Shown here: one piece after another, positions 26,468-37,286 of the stretch | How the letters are laid out: every line of letters begins with the position of its first letter | Position numbering within the stretch: the stretch's first letter is position 1 | From: Bacteroides caecigallinarum | GTDB taxonomy: Bacteria > Bacteroidota > Bacteroidia > Bacteroidales > Bacteroidaceae | Length of the DNA: 64,000 bases | Assembly (NCBI RefSeq): GCF_016901995.1 | Contig: NZ_JACJLE010000007.1 | Span: 1-64,000 of the forward strand | Direction of reading: 5' to 3' | Position numbers and translations under genes: made by a program | The notes under the pieces: generated by a model | The model's database searches: none | Told to the model about the DNA's origin: nothing | What the model saw: only the letters and a program-made list of their open reading frames with translations

Positions 26468-28753
26468 TTAATATCCAAACCTTGAAGTGTCAACCTTCTT
26501 GCGTTCCTTAGATTTAAATCCGCCAAACCTGTACGTAAACGACAGCGAAACGTAACGACTGTCTGCATGCTGTATTATTTCAAAGCGTTGTCCTCTGTCA
26601 TTTACGGTTGCATTCGGCGTAGCTGTATTAAACAGATCATTACCTGTCAGGCGAAACTCGGCATTCCTTTTTGCAAACATCCATTTCAAGCCGGCATCCA
26701 CTTTCCATATTGAAGACAGATCGTAATTGCCTTGAATTGACGGACTAACATACATAGCATTCAACTCCAGACTGATGGATGGCTTGGAGGACAAAGTAAA
26801 TGTATTGTTAATCATAGCGACTCCTCGCCATACGGAGTTGTCGAAGCCTATACCATGATAATCACGACACACATGCCTGAAGTAGGAACCATCAAGTGTG
26901 ATACGCGAATTCCAGAAACTTCCTATTGTAAATGGTATTATTGCAGATATTCCGTAGTTCCTCTGATAGTCATAGTTTACAGACTGATATATCATGACCA
27001 GTTCGTCAGGACTCTGATATGCCAACTGTCCGAAAAGGCCCTTTATATGGGTATAATATACACTGAACATATATTTGCTTTTAAGCACATAAGTTAGGTC
27101 TGCAATATAATCAGTAGAAGGACGCAATTGCGGATTTCCCAACACTTTTGAATATCCGTTCAGATAGCTTACAGAATTCTGTATATCCCAGTAATCAGGA
27201 TATGTCTTGTCGGAAGAGAAAGACAATTGAAAGATGTGTGCAGCAGAAGGAACATAACTTAACTGCATTGTGGGATATACAGACCAGTCTGTATAATCGG
27301 CAAGTCTATAGTATTCTCCGGCAAGCGACATGGATAAGGAAAGTTTTTCATTAAATGACTTTTCAAAACCTCCATAAAAATTATAAGTCTTTTCTTCAAG
27401 ATTTGATGATGAATTCATATCTGACATATCAGTTCCGTCTGCAGGTGTATATTTCTGTAAGCTTTTTTCATTGGCAAATGAGAAGTTGATACCATAATTT
27501 ACGCTCCATCCCTTTGGTAATGCGTGAGTCTGACCTGCATATACATTCCAACGGTTTACATACTGACTGCTGTTGAGAATAAATTTCTGCTCTTTGAGGG
27601 ACGACTTATCATTAAAGTTCTGCACACTAGGATAAGCATAGTAAGTATAATCCATACCTACATTCGTACCCCATCCTGAAGTATAATCAGCGCTGAAGTT
27701 ATGCATCTGTTCATCTCCCGTCCTTATATTTGAAGATTCGGAAAGAGTACCATTAGAGTTTTCTGTAGATTTACTATTTGGACTTATAGCCGATGTATAT
27801 GCCACACTCAGATTATCATCATCAGTTATTCTATAATCAATGGAAGCGCGCATATTATGAGTTAGCCTCTGTCGATTACCGGTATTATACTGTGATATAT
27901 CATACACTTTATCACCTAATGTATGGTGAGAAATAAAATCATTTGAAGATTTGATTTTTGAATAATCTGCTGAATAAAGTACATCTGCCGACAGTTTCTC
28001 ACCGGAAAAGGACATACTCATATTACCTCCACCTCGTGAATATATACCCTGAGTGAAGTTACCCCCTACTTCACCACGCAACAAAGGCTTTTCAGACTTG
28101 TTCTTTTTCAATACGATATTTATAACTGCTCCCCTTACACGATATTTTGCAGGAGCACTGTACATTACTTCCGCTTTCTCTACATTCGAAACAGGAGTAT
28201 TCTTCAGAAGATTTACCAACTGTTCGGCAGTCATGGACGATGGGCGTCCGTTCAATATTATGGTTGGGCTGCCTGCTCCAACGAGCTGCAATCCGCTATC
28301 CTGTTCCATCACTCCGGGCAGACGTGTCACAGCCTCATAGGCATTGCTTACCGATGATTTTTCTGCTATTACAGAAACATCGTATGACAACAATCCGTTT
28401 TCTGCCTTCACCAAAGGACGTTCTCCTTTTATCACTACTTCATCAAGACTATAATTCTGTTCCTTCATTGTTACTACACCGACATTCGGTTCGTTGAAAT
28501 CTCTGGAAATTGTTTCGTAAAGAATATGCTGGAATATCAGTCGAAACGATTTAAGACATGTATCGAACACAAACCTTCCTTGTGCGTCCGTTATCACTGC
28601 ATCCACAAACACCGAGTCTTCTGACTGCATCACTACAGTAACAGCCTCAACCGGTTGCTGGTTTCTATTGACCACTTTTCCGTTCACGTTCTGCGACATG
28701 ACATTGTTTATGCATATAATCATGCAAAAGATAATAATCACTAAAGTTTTCAT
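26468..28753 (-). CDS. Outer-membrane beta-barrel receptor (OMP_b-brl_3 type)
   Basis: A 761-residue TonB-receptor-like protein. A signal peptide (1-20, NVMSQN) is followed by a carboxypeptidase-like domain (22-100, NGKVVNRNQQPVEAVTVVM), a plug with YSLDEVVIKGERPL and GAGSPTIILNGRPSSM, and a long barrel ending SFTYRFGGFKSKERKK. The tail after the last strand is lysine-rich, which is uncommon for receptors ending in an aromatic residue. It is divergent from a two-component system that may control it. The ligand is unknown. Confidence 0.88.
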   Translation of the reverse strand: MKTLVIIIFCMIICINNVMSQNVNGKVVNRNQQPVEAVTVVMQSEDSVFVDAVITDAQGRFVFDTCLKSFRLIFQHILYETISRDFNEPNVGVVTMKEQNYSLDEVVIKGERPLVKAENGLLSYDVSVIAEKSSVSNAYEAVTRLPGVMEQDSGLQLVGAGSPTIILNGRPSSMTAEQLVNLLKNTPVSNVEKAEVMYSAPAKYRVRGAVINIVLKKNKSEKPLLRGEVGGNFTQGIYSRGGGNMSMSFSGEKLSADVLYSADYSKIKSSNDFISHHTLGDKVYDISQYNTGNRQRLTHNMRASIDYRITDDDNLSVAYTSAISPNSKSTENSNGTLSESSNIRTGDEQMHNFSADYTSGWGTNVGMDYTYYAYPSVQNFNDKSSLKEQKFILNSSQYVNRWNVYAGQTHALPKGWSVNYGINFSFANEKSLQKYTPADGTDMSDMNSSSNLEEKTYNFYGGFEKSFNEKLSLSMSLAGEYYRLADYTDWSVYPTMQLSYVPSAAHIFQLSFSSDKTYPDYWDIQNSVSYLNGYSKVLGNPQLRPSTDYIADLTYVLKSKYMFSVYYTHIKGLFGQLAYQSPDELVMIYQSVNYDYQRNYGISAIIPFTIGSFWNSRITLDGSYFRHVCRDYHGIGFDNSVWRGVAMINNTFTLSSKPSISLELNAMYVSPSIQGNYDLSSIWKVDAGLKWMFAKRNAEFRLTGNDLFNTATPNATVNDRGQRFEIIQHADSRYVSLSFTYRFGGFKSKERKKVDTSRFGY

Positions 28754-28876
28754 AAAGCATAGTTATTTGTTTTCGTGATGCAAAGTAAGCCTAAACGCTC
28801 GTCATAATACGTTATACGGTTGTTATGCTTTTGTTATATTATTGTTATCATATTCAGTATTGTTAATTTATTGTTA

Positions 28877-28884
28877 TATCTTTG
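28877..28884 (+). promoter_or_regulatory. -7 box of the two-component system
   Basis: TATCTTTG, 20 bp before the ATG at 28904. Its location also shows that the upstream start at 28820 is not used. Confidence 0.55.
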
Positions 28885-28903
28885 TGCGACAAAATATCAA
28901 CAT

Positions 28904-30241
28904 ATGAACGGAAAGTATATCAAAATAATAACATTTCTTGGATTGCTTGTAATTGTGATTATCCAGAGTGTATGGCTGGTAAAAACATATCAGCTGATAG
29001 AGCTGCAATTGACTCAATCCGGAAACCGTATATTTCCCAAATCCGTATTGAACGAAGTGTTGGAAAGGCTCAGTATCATAACAGAATCATACGGTGAAGA
29101 TAAAACCTTAAACCTGTCAACCAACATGGACTATGACGAAAACATCAGCGACAAGACTCTGAAAGAACATCTGATATCCTTTCTGAACAATTATGCCGAT
29201 TCATTATACCAGTCGCATGTATCCATCCAACTATTGGACTCCATCTTCAAGGCTGACATGAAAGAAGAAGGATATAATGCCGAGCTATACTGTATGAAGG
29301 TAGATTCTACAGGCATTCCTATTGACGATGAAAAAAAGATTTCCGGAATAAATGCAATGAGGACTATAAAGACTTCAGTCGTAGCACTTAACAAGGACAA
29401 GACAGAATGCGTGCAGGCTGTTATCGTAAATCCGTACTGGATAGCAATCCGCGAGATGAGCGTACTGCTCATTGCTACAGCTTTGCTTATCTGTTTTGTA
29501 GCCGGATGCATAATCTATCAGATAAAAATCATCATAAAACAGAACAAGATAGCCATGCTGAGACAGGACTTCACATATGCCATGATTCACGACATGAAAA
29601 CGCCGATAAACACTATCACGATGGCCGGTCATGTGCTTGAAAGTGGTATAATGGACAGTAATCCGGCACTGAAAAAGCAATATTTCTCCATACTGAAAGA
29701 AGAGAGTATGCATCTTCTGAATCTTGCAGAAAAGATACTTACAATAGCCAAGATAGAGCAGTCAAGACTCAAACTCAATAACGAGGAAATAGATTTGAAC
29801 TCAATGTTTGATGAACTGATACAGAAATTCAGTCTGAAATCAGACAAGAATGTTTCTTTCATAAAAGAATTCAGCATCACATCACGCCTGATGGCAGACA
29901 AGGAGTATCTGAAAGAAGCTATAAGCAATCTGATAGACAATTCCCTGAAATACTCTGACGAAAAAGTGACTGTGAAACTGACAGCAGAAGAAAATGGAAG
30001 TTCAATCCTAATAAAAGTCCGGGACGACGGATGGGGTATTCCACTGAAAGAACAGAAACGAATATTTGAGAAGTTCCAACGTGGCGGACTGGAATATAGA
30101 AAAGACAATAAAGTATCAGGTTTCGGACTTGGACTGAACTACGTATATAAAGTCATAACAGCTATGAACGGAAGCGTTTCGCTAAACAGCATAGAAGGAG
30201 AATACAGTGAATTCATATTGACCTTACCTATAAAAAACTGA
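28904..30241 (+). CDS. Sensor histidine kinase
   Basis: A 445-residue inner-membrane kinase. TM1 lies at residues 5-24, a periplasmic sensor of about 160 residues follows, then TM2 (IREMSVLLIATALLICFVAG). The HisKA domain has its phospho-acceptor His229 in MIHDMKTP. The HATPase domain has an N-box (AISNLIDNSLKYSD), G1 (RDDGWGIP) and G2 (GFGLGLNYV). The ATG at 28904 is set by the upstream -7 box. It is paired with the response regulator 6 bp downstream. Confidence 0.93.
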   Translation: MNGKYIKIITFLGLLVIVIIQSVWLVKTYQLIELQLTQSGNRIFPKSVLNEVLERLSIITESYGEDKTLNLSTNMDYDENISDKTLKEHLISFLNNYADSLYQSHVSIQLLDSIFKADMKEEGYNAELYCMKVDSTGIPIDDEKKISGINAMRTIKTSVVALNKDKTECVQAVIVNPYWIAIREMSVLLIATALLICFVAGCIIYQIKIIIKQNKIAMLRQDFTYAMIHDMKTPINTITMAGHVLESGIMDSNPALKKQYFSILKEESMHLLNLAEKILTIAKIEQSRLKLNNEEIDLNSMFDELIQKFSLKSDKNVSFIKEFSITSRLMADKEYLKEAISNLIDNSLKYSDEKVTVKLTAEENGSSILIKVRDDGWGIPLKEQKRIFEKFQRGGLEYRKDNKVSGFGLGLNYVYKVITAMNGSVSLNSIEGEYSEFILTLPIKN

Positions 30242-30247
30242 TGAATC

Positions 30248-30955
30248 ATGACAAGAGTATTACTGGTGGAAGATGACAAAAATCTGAGTTTCATACTAAA
30301 AAGCAGTCTGGAACAGATGATTGGAGGTTATGAGGTAGTATCCGTCGCCAACGGCAAAGACGGATTGGATATGCTTATAAATGAAAACTTCGATGTAATA
30401 GTTTCGGACGTGGAAATGCCTGTAATGGACGGAGTGACTATGGTACAGCATATCAGAAAGAATCATCCGTCATTAGCCATAATTTTTATTACCGGTCTTA
30501 CTACGGCCCGCGATGTAATAAACGGATATCAGGCCGGAGCCGATTTCTATATAAAGAAGCCTTTCCTTCCAGAGGAACTTGACGCACACATTCAGGCAGT
30601 ATTAAGAATGAGGCATAACACTCAGGCAGAAAGTCCTGCTGGCAATGATGAAGATACTATATTTACAATAGGCAAATACAGTTTCGACCCGACACAGAAC
30701 CTGCTAATATTCGAAAATGAACAACACAACCTGACAGCCAAGGAAAGCAAAATACTTGAAATGCTTTGCCGCGAAAAAGGGAAAGTTGTAAGCAGGGAAA
30801 ACATCCTTAATGAAATCTGGGGTAATTCTGATTTCTATTCATCCAGAAGCCTTGATGTTTTCATAACGAAACTCAGAAAATATCTTTCTAAAGACACAGA
30901 TGTATCACTGAATGTACTGAAGGGTGTGGGGATATGCCTTAAAGTTCAACAATAA
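30248..30955 (+). CDS. OmpR/RprY-like response regulator
   Basis: A 235-residue regulator. The receiver domain has phospho-acceptor Asp54 in VSDVEMPVMDG and a conserved Lys in IKKPFLPEEL. The C-terminal winged helix (residues 140-233) carries LTAKESKILEML and SRSLDVFITKLRKYL. It resembles RprY of Bacteroides fragilis, which is a family comparison rather than a verified identity. It is co-transcribed with the kinase. Confidence 0.93.
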   Translation: MTRVLLVEDDKNLSFILKSSLEQMIGGYEVVSVANGKDGLDMLINENFDVIVSDVEMPVMDGVTMVQHIRKNHPSLAIIFITGLTTARDVINGYQAGADFYIKKPFLPEELDAHIQAVLRMRHNTQAESPAGNDEDTIFTIGKYSFDPTQNLLIFENEQHNLTAKESKILEMLCREKGKVVSRENILNEIWGNSDFYSSRSLDVFITKLRKYLSKDTDVSLNVLKGVGICLKVQQ

Positions 30956-30957
30956 CC

Positions 30958-30996
30958 AAACAGCCGACCAGTTCAGAACGAACCAGCCGGCTGTTT
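30958..30996. terminator. Hairpin terminator between the response regulator and gltA
   Basis: AAACAGCCG pairs with CGGCTGTTT around a 21-nt loop that contains its own GTTC/GAAC pairing. It lies between convergent genes and may serve both. Confidence 0.7.
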
Positions 30997-31025
30997 TCAC
31001 CAATCAATTATTTCATTATTAACTA

Positions 31026-32366
31026 TTATCTTTCTGATATAGGTTTGTAAGGTACCTCATTAAGTACATTCTTGTATGCAGGACGGATGATACGACGACC
31101 ATCGAAATGCAATTCCTCGATGCGGTGAGCCGTCCAACCGACGATTCTCGCCATAGCAAACAGAGGAGTATAAATCTCATGAGGCAATCCCATCATCTCA
31201 TATATAAATCCTGAATAGAAGTCAACATTAGAGCATACTTTCTTCTTGTCTCCCTTGACTTTCTTGAAACAAGCAATGGCACGCTTTTCTATCAACTCCA
31301 GGAAGGCAAATTCTTTTTCACAGCCCTTTTCAGCCACAAGTTCACTAGCCAACTCTTTCAGAAGAACTGCACGGGGATCGGAAATGGTATATACGGCATG
31401 GCCTATACCATAGATAAGACCACTCTTGTCGTAAGCCTCTTTATTCAGCATACGGGTTAGGTAAGTATCTATCTCGTCAACATTAGTCCAGTCTGAAATG
31501 GCTTCTTTCAGGTGATGGAACATATTTACAACCTGAATGTTTGCGCCACCATGTAACGGGCCTTTGAGCGAACCTATTCCTGCCGCGATACTTGAATATG
31601 TATCTGTACGGGTTGAACTTGTAACTCTGACAGTGAATGTAGAGTTGTTACCACCACCATGCTCAGCCTGGAGGACAAGCAGAAGGTCAAGCATACGTGC
31701 CTCAAGAGGAGTGTAATCTTTCTTAATCATGTAAAGAAAATTCTCTGCCAACGAGAGTTTCTCATCCGGATAGCGGATATGCAATGAGCGTCCGTGTGTA
31801 CTGTGACGGTAGATGCTATATGCGTATGCTATGACTGTTGGGAACTTTGAGATAAGTTCGATAGACTGACGCATAAGATTGTCGCGAGAGATGTCATCCG
31901 GATTAGGGTCGAATGTATACATTTCCAAAACGCTACGGGCCAGGATATTCATTATATTATGACCTTCTAGGTCGATGATATTCATCGTAGTCTTCTTGTC
32001 AAGCGGCATATTGTCGTTTATCAGTTCCTTGAAAGAAGCCAGCTGCTCCTTGTCAGGAAGCTCGCCCGACAAAAGCAGATATGCAACCTCTTCGAAACCG
32101 AAACGTTTCTCTTTCAAAAGAGCATGAACAATATCATCCAAATCATATCCTCTATAGAAAAGCTTACCGGGAATAGGTTTCAGACCTTCTTCCGTTTTCT
32201 CATATCCTACTACATTTCCTATTTTTGTAAGTCCTACAAGCACACCTGTTCCATCCTCATTACGAAGACCACGTTTTACATTATAACTTGTAAATAAGCT
32301 ATTGTCAATTCTACATGCCTGCTTCGCACATTCGGAAAGTTTGTAAACTATATATTCTTTTTTCAT
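31026..32366 (-). CDS. gltA: Citrate synthase
   Basis: A 446-residue enzyme condensing acetyl-CoA and oxaloacetate. Active-site regions include LQAEHGGGNNSTFT (first His), GPLHGGANIQVVNM (second His) and GIGHAVYTISDPRA (third His). It is the last gene of a minus-strand acnA-icd-gltA operon that makes 2-oxoglutarate for glutamate synthesis. This is the usual oxidative half-branch in anaerobic Bacteroides. I chose the ATG at 32366 over a TTG two codons upstream. Confidence 0.95.
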   Translation of the reverse strand: MKKEYIVYKLSECAKQACRIDNSLFTSYNVKRGLRNEDGTGVLVGLTKIGNVVGYEKTEEGLKPIPGKLFYRGYDLDDIVHALLKEKRFGFEEVAYLLLSGELPDKEQLASFKELINDNMPLDKKTTMNIIDLEGHNIMNILARSVLEMYTFDPNPDDISRDNLMRQSIELISKFPTVIAYAYSIYRHSTHGRSLHIRYPDEKLSLAENFLYMIKKDYTPLEARMLDLLLVLQAEHGGGNNSTFTVRVTSSTRTDTYSSIAAGIGSLKGPLHGGANIQVVNMFHHLKEAISDWTNVDEIDTYLTRMLNKEAYDKSGLIYGIGHAVYTISDPRAVLLKELASELVAEKGCEKEFAFLELIEKRAIACFKKVKGDKKKVCSNVDFYSGFIYEMMGLPHEIYTPLFAMARIVGWTAHRIEELHFDGRRIIRPAYKNVLNEVPYKPISER

Positions 32367-32387
32367 GTTCAATTCGTTATAGTTGAA

Positions 32388-33647
32388 TTAAAGACTTTGT
32401 ATTATTCTTTCAGTAAACTCTTCTGTACTCAAGACTTTACCGTCCGGCATAAATCTTGCCAAATCGATGGTAGCCTCAGAATTTTCAAAAACCTGTTCAA
32501 GGGCAGATGTAATCAGGTCGGCTGCTTCCTGCCATCCCAAATACTCAAGCATCATTACTGATGACAGAAGAAGAGAACATGGATTAACCATATTCTTACC
32601 TGCAATATCCGGAGCTGTGCCGTGGGTAGCCTCGAAAATGGCATGACCGCTATTGTAGTTTATGTTTGCTCCCGGAGCAATACCTATACCGCCTACCATG
32701 GCAGCCAGCTGATCGGAAACATAGTCACCGTTAAGATTCAGAGTAGCGATAACAGAATAGTCTTCCGGTTTCAGCAATGTATTCTGAAGGAAAGCATCTG
32801 CAATACAGTCTTTTATTATTACTTTTCCCTTGTTGATAGCCTCAGCCATGGCGGCTTTTGCAGATTCTTCGCCCAAATCTTTCTTCAACTGCTGATAATA
32901 GTTCATGGTGAATGTCTGTTCTGCAAACTCAGTTTCAGCCACTTCATATCCCCATTTCTTGAAACCGCCTTCGGTGAACTTCATGATGTTTCCCTTATGA
33001 ACAAGTGTTACCGACGGAAGCTTATGATCCAAGGCATATTGTATTGCAGAGCGAACAAGACGTTTTGTACCTTCTACTGAAACAGGCTTTACTCCAAAAG
33101 AAGAAGTTTCAGGGAATCTCACCTTGGTAACTTTCATCTCATTGTAAAGGAAATCATAGAATTTCTTTGCTTCAGGAGTACCCTGTTCCCATTCTATTCC
33201 GGCATATATATCTTCTGTATTCTCTCTGAAAATACACATGTCAACTTTCTGAGGCTCTTTCAAAGGAGATACTACACCCTTAAACCATCTTACAGGACGC
33301 AGACAAACATACAAGTCCAATGTCTGGCGCAATGCCACGTTGAGTGAACGTATTCCACCTCCTACAGGTGTTGTAAGCGGACCTTTGATTCCTATAAGAT
33401 ATTCTCTGAATACATCCATAGTAGATTGTGGAAGCCACTCTCCCACCTGTTTATAAGCCTTTTCACCGGCCAGGACTTCCATCCATTCTATAGAGCGTTC
33501 ATCTTTATAAGCTAACTTTACTGCTTCATTTACAATTTTCTGGCAAGCCGGAGTTATTTCAGCTCCTACACCATCTCCTTCAATAAAAGGTATAGTAACA
33601 TTTGAAGGTACCACAAGTTTGCCTTCTTCCATACGAACTTTACTCAT
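32388..33647 (-). CDS. icd: Isocitrate dehydrogenase (NADP-type)
   Basis: A 419-residue decarboxylating dehydrogenase converting isocitrate to 2-oxoglutarate. [15 protein letters not shown] is the N-terminal dinucleotide-site loop, [10 protein letters not shown] and [15 protein letters not shown] form the substrate site, and [13 protein letters not shown] is the conserved C-terminal signature. It matches the NADP-dependent bacterial type. It is the middle gene of the operon, 21 bp before gltA and 36 bp after acnA. Confidence 0.95.
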   Translation of the reverse strand: MSKVRMEEGKLVVPSNVTIPFIEGDGVGAEITPACQKIVNEAVKLAYKDERSIEWMEVLAGEKAYKQVGEWLPQSTMDVFREYLIGIKGPLTTPVGGGIRSLNVALRQTLDLYVCLRPVRWFKGVVSPLKEPQKVDMCIFRENTEDIYAGIEWEQGTPEAKKFYDFLYNEMKVTKVRFPETSSFGVKPVSVEGTKRLVRSAIQYALDHKLPSVTLVHKGNIMKFTEGGFKKWGYEVAETEFAEQTFTMNYYQQLKKDLGEESAKAAMAEAINKGKVIIKDCIADAFLQNTLLKPEDYSVIATLNLNGDYVSDQLAAMVGGIGIAPGANINYNSGHAIFEATHGTAPDIAGKNMVNPCSLLLSSVMMLEYLGWQEAADLITSALEQVFENSEATIDLARFMPDGKVLSTEEFTERIIQSL

Positions 33648-33683
33648 TGTCTAGTTTCTCCTATATTAGTTGTATATTGATTG

Positions 33684-35939
33684 TTATTTTCTAAATGTAT
33701 TAAGCGCAGAACCGGCCTTGAACCATTCAATCTGCATTTCATTATATGTATGTACAGCCTCGAAAGAATCCTGAGTACCGTCTTCATGAGTTAATACCAC
33801 TTTCAGATTACGTCCAGGCGCGAATGATTCAAGTCCAACGATTGAAATCCTGTCATGTTCCTGTACTTTGTCATAGTCATCCTTATCGGCAAAAGTCAGC
33901 GCAAGCATACCTTGTTTCTTCAGATTTGTTTCGTGGATACGTGCGAAACTCTTTGCAAGGATAACCTTTACGTTAAGGAATCGAGGTTCCATGGCAGCAT
34001 GTTCACGGCTTGAACCTTCACCATAGTTTTCTTCTGCCACTACAATTGATGAAATGCCTTTAGCCTTATATCCGCCGGCTACAGCTGATACTTCACCATA
34101 ACTGCCGTCCGCTGAGTTCCAAACCTTATTTGTCTCACCGTTGAATGCATTCACAGCTCCCATCAGCATATTCCTGGAGATATTTTCCAAATGTCCGCGG
34201 AATCGAAGCCATGGACCTGCCATTGAGATATGGTCTGTGGTACACTTGCCTTTGGTCTTGATAAGAAGAGGCATATCCAATAAATCCTTACCATCCCATG
34301 GAGCAAACGGCTGAAGCTTCTGCAGACGTTCTGATTTCGGATCAATGATAACCTCAATATTGCATCCGTCTGCTGAAGGAGCTACATAACCGTTATCATC
34401 AACTGTAAATCCTTTCACAGGGAGCTTGTCACCAGTAGGGGCATCCAGTTTCACCTGCTCGCCTTTATCGTTTATCAGAGTATCTGTCATAGGATTAAAG
34501 CACAGGTCTCCAGCTATGGCAAATGCTGTAGCAATCTCCGGTGATGCCACAAAAGCATGTGTATTCGGATTGCCGTCCGCACGTTTCGCGAAATTTCTGT
34601 TGAACGAAGTCACAATGGAATTCGGTCTTGTAGGATTATCTGTCTCACGTTTCCACTGACCGATGCAAGGACCGCAGGCATTTGTCATTATCACAGCACC
34701 TGCTTTCTCAAAATCAGCAATCATACCGTCACGCTTTGATGTACAGTACACAAGTTCAGAACCAGGATTAACCAACAATGGTGATGCCATCTTCAAACCT
34801 TTGTCTTTCAACTGTCTTACCAACGAAGCAGCCCTTCCCAAATCCTGATATGAAGAGTTGGTACATGAACCGATAAGCCCAACTTCCATACGTTGAGGAT
34901 AACCGTTTGCAATGACCTTGTCCTTGAACTCAGATAACGGACATGCCGCATCCGGTGTAAACGGACCGTTAAGATACGGTTCCAATGCAGACAGATCTAT
35001 CTCAATAACTTTGTCGTAATACTTTTCAGGTGACGACAGAACCTCATTATCTGCTTTCAGGTCGTCAGCTACTTTTAGAGCCATGTCGGCTACTTCCTCA
35101 CGTCCTGTAGCTCTAAGATATTCAACTATTTCATAATCGAAAGGAAAGACAGATGTAGTTGCTCCTACCTCCGCTCCCATATTACAGATTGTAGCCTTTC
35201 CTGTAGCCGAAATTGAAGAAGTACCTTCCCCGAAGTACTCTATTATGGCATTTGTACCACCCTTGACAGTCAGTATTCCGGCCAATTTTAAGATAACATC
35301 CTTCGGTGCTGCCCATCCGTTCAGTTTTCCTTTGAGATGTACACCAATTATTCTTGGCATCTTCAGTTCCCATTCCATTCCTGTCATAACATCAACGGCA
35401 TCGGCACCCCCGACACCGATAGCAATCATTCCAAGACCGCCTGCATTCGGAGTATGCGAATCAGTACCTACCATCATTCCTCCAGGGAAAGCATAATTCT
35501 CGAGCACAACCTGATGTATGATTCCTGCTCCCGGCTTCCAGAAACCGATTCCATATTTCGATGCTACACTCTTCAGAAAATCATATACTTCCTTGTTGGT
35601 TGTCTGTGCTACAGGCAAATCAACAGAAGCGCCTTTATATGCCTGTATAAGATGATCGCAATGTACAGTTGCTGGTACAGCAGAAACATTCTTACCGGCA
35701 TTCATAAACTGAAGCAATGCCATTTGCGCGGTGGCATCCTGCATTGCAACTCTGTCAGGACGAAAATTCACATAGTCCACACCTCTCTCAAAACACTTGA
35801 TGGAATTAGCATCGTAGAGATGACTATACAAAATCTTTTCTGCCAAAGTCAATGCCCTACCTAATTTTTTTCGTGTATCCTGTACTTTACCGTTATATGA
35901 AACATAAAATTGTTTCATCATTTCCAAATCATACATCAT
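33684..35939 (-). CDS. acn: Aconitate hydratase
   Basis: A 751-residue [4Fe-4S] enzyme that isomerises citrate to isocitrate via cis-aconitate. Cluster ligands are in [10 protein letters not shown] and [10 protein letters not shown]. The C-terminal swivel domain carries [16 protein letters not shown]. Its length and sequence fit the mitochondrial-type aconitase common in Bacteroidetes rather than the longer AcnA. It is the first gene of acn-icd-gltA. The 268 bp upstream contain no gene. Confidence 0.95.
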   Translation of the reverse strand: MMYDLEMMKQFYVSYNGKVQDTRKKLGRALTLAEKILYSHLYDANSIKCFERGVDYVNFRPDRVAMQDATAQMALLQFMNAGKNVSAVPATVHCDHLIQAYKGASVDLPVAQTTNKEVYDFLKSVASKYGIGFWKPGAGIIHQVVLENYAFPGGMMVGTDSHTPNAGGLGMIAIGVGGADAVDVMTGMEWELKMPRIIGVHLKGKLNGWAAPKDVILKLAGILTVKGGTNAIIEYFGEGTSSISATGKATICNMGAEVGATTSVFPFDYEIVEYLRATGREEVADMALKVADDLKADNEVLSSPEKYYDKVIEIDLSALEPYLNGPFTPDAACPLSEFKDKVIANGYPQRMEVGLIGSCTNSSYQDLGRAASLVRQLKDKGLKMASPLLVNPGSELVYCTSKRDGMIADFEKAGAVIMTNACGPCIGQWKRETDNPTRPNSIVTSFNRNFAKRADGNPNTHAFVASPEIATAFAIAGDLCFNPMTDTLINDKGEQVKLDAPTGDKLPVKGFTVDDNGYVAPSADGCNIEVIIDPKSERLQKLQPFAPWDGKDLLDMPLLIKTKGKCTTDHISMAGPWLRFRGHLENISRNMLMGAVNAFNGETNKVWNSADGSYGEVSAVAGGYKAKGISSIVVAEENYGEGSSREHAAMEPRFLNVKVILAKSFARIHETNLKKQGMLALTFADKDDYDKVQEHDRISIVGLESFAPGRNLKVVLTHEDGTQDSFEAVHTYNEMQIEWFKAGSALNTFRK

Positions 35940-36207
35940 AGTAACTAAATCCTATTTATTATGTAAATACCTTTTATAATTAAAGCTCAAAACTTTACAC
36001 AGTCTGTCAGATAAATAAGCATTTCATTATACTATTATCATCAATAGTAGAATTTGACTATCAAAAATCCACTACAGCACTGCTTTTAATTAAAGTTGTG
36101 CAATATTCGGTATAAAAATTGAAATATGCAAGCAATATGCAATATTTAATTGATAAAAGATATATTTTTACAGAATACCAGTACAAATAGTTACATGAAT
36201 ATACAAT

Positions 36208-36909
36208 TTAAAAACGAACACCAATACCAACAAATACCGAATGCATCATACTGACTTTAGGTAATGAAAGCTTACTTCCTTCGACTGTAATATTCCTGCT
36301 ACCGCCATAAATGTCAAAATCAGAAAAAGTGTAACCTGCCGATAACACTAATCTTTCATCTATTTCCAATGATATGGTTGTACGGACATTGTAATATACC
36401 TTTCTTGCACCACTGTTTGTCACCTCTTCTCTTTTTATTGCAGACCATTCTCCCTGCTGGTTTGGAAAGTAATCAATGGTGAATCTTCTGTCGGAAGGAA
36501 GAGGTATTGTCAGTCCGGGCGAAACAGAAAGATATAGGGCATAGTCTTTGTCTTTACCTATCCATAGTTTTGGGGAATTCAAACGCAAAGCAGGACGGAA
36601 AGCAAAAAAGTAACTTACCGAATTGTCATTGGTTTCACTCCACCTAAATTGTTTATTTACAGCAACTCCACCTAAAGATTTCGACGGATACGGGGAAGTA
36701 AACACCAAGCCCGCCGTCAGACCTACATAGTCTATAGGCAGAAAAGTAACCGAAGGTTCAACCTCCCATGAACTTTGACTGGTCAAAGCTCCGTTTAGCT
36801 CCACTAGCCAAAGTCGCTTCTCTTTTATATCTTGAGAATGAAGTGAAACAAAACCGCACAAAAGAAAAATAACAGTAAATCTTAGAACTGATGCTTTAAT
36901 AAACCTCAT
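36208..36909 (-). CDS. Outer-membrane beta-barrel hypothetical protein
   Basis: A 233-residue exported protein with a signal peptide ending VSLHSQ. Amphipathic strands include LWLVELNGALTSQSSWEVEP, YALYLSVSPGLTIPLPSD and ISLEIDERLVLSAGYTFSD. The terminal VFVGIGVRF is a typical barrel end. I chose the ATG at 36909 over a TTG at 36930. The family is not recognised and the gene stands alone. It is probably a small barrel of unknown function. Confidence 0.65.
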   Translation of the reverse strand: MRFIKASVLRFTVIFLLCGFVSLHSQDIKEKRLWLVELNGALTSQSSWEVEPSVTFLPIDYVGLTAGLVFTSPYPSKSLGGVAVNKQFRWSETNDNSVSYFFAFRPALRLNSPKLWIGKDKDYALYLSVSPGLTIPLPSDRRFTIDYFPNQQGEWSAIKREEVTNSGARKVYYNVRTTISLEIDERLVLSAGYTFSDFDIYGGSRNITVEGSKLSLPKVSMMHSVFVGIGVRF

Positions 36910-37247
36910 AAACAAATTTATTTTATTCAATTAATATTCTTCTGAAATTAATATCCGAGCAAGCTTACAGAATACTCAAAAAAAATACTGGCACGTTTTT
37001 TAAAAGCTTCTGAAAAGGCTTTTTTCATACTTATTTTCGAATGCAAAAATATAGTATTACAATACATTACAACAAACAGAGCGATGTACATTGTAAAACG
37101 ACGGCACACTGATTTTCAGAGCGTTAGATAAAAACATGATGTACTTTTTATGTAAGGCAACAAAGGGACCCTCCTCATTATACTATAATTTGTGTCTTCA
37201 ACAAAAAATTTTCTTTTCTATTCAATATAAATTACAAAGAAAAATAT
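36910..37247. other. Gene-free intergenic stretch
   Basis: About 340 bp without a credible ORF between the divergent 36208 and 37287 genes. It holds a weak AAAAGC/GCTTTTT hairpin near 37002-37024. No tRNA or known small RNA was recognised. Confidence 0.5.
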
Positions 37248-37255
37248 TACTTTTG
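37248..37255 (+). promoter_or_regulatory. -7 box of the GLPGLI gene
   Basis: TACTTTTG fits TAnnTTTG, 31 bp before the ATG at 37287. Confidence 0.45.
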
Positions 37256-37286
37256 ACACATATTCACTAACATCTAATATATATAT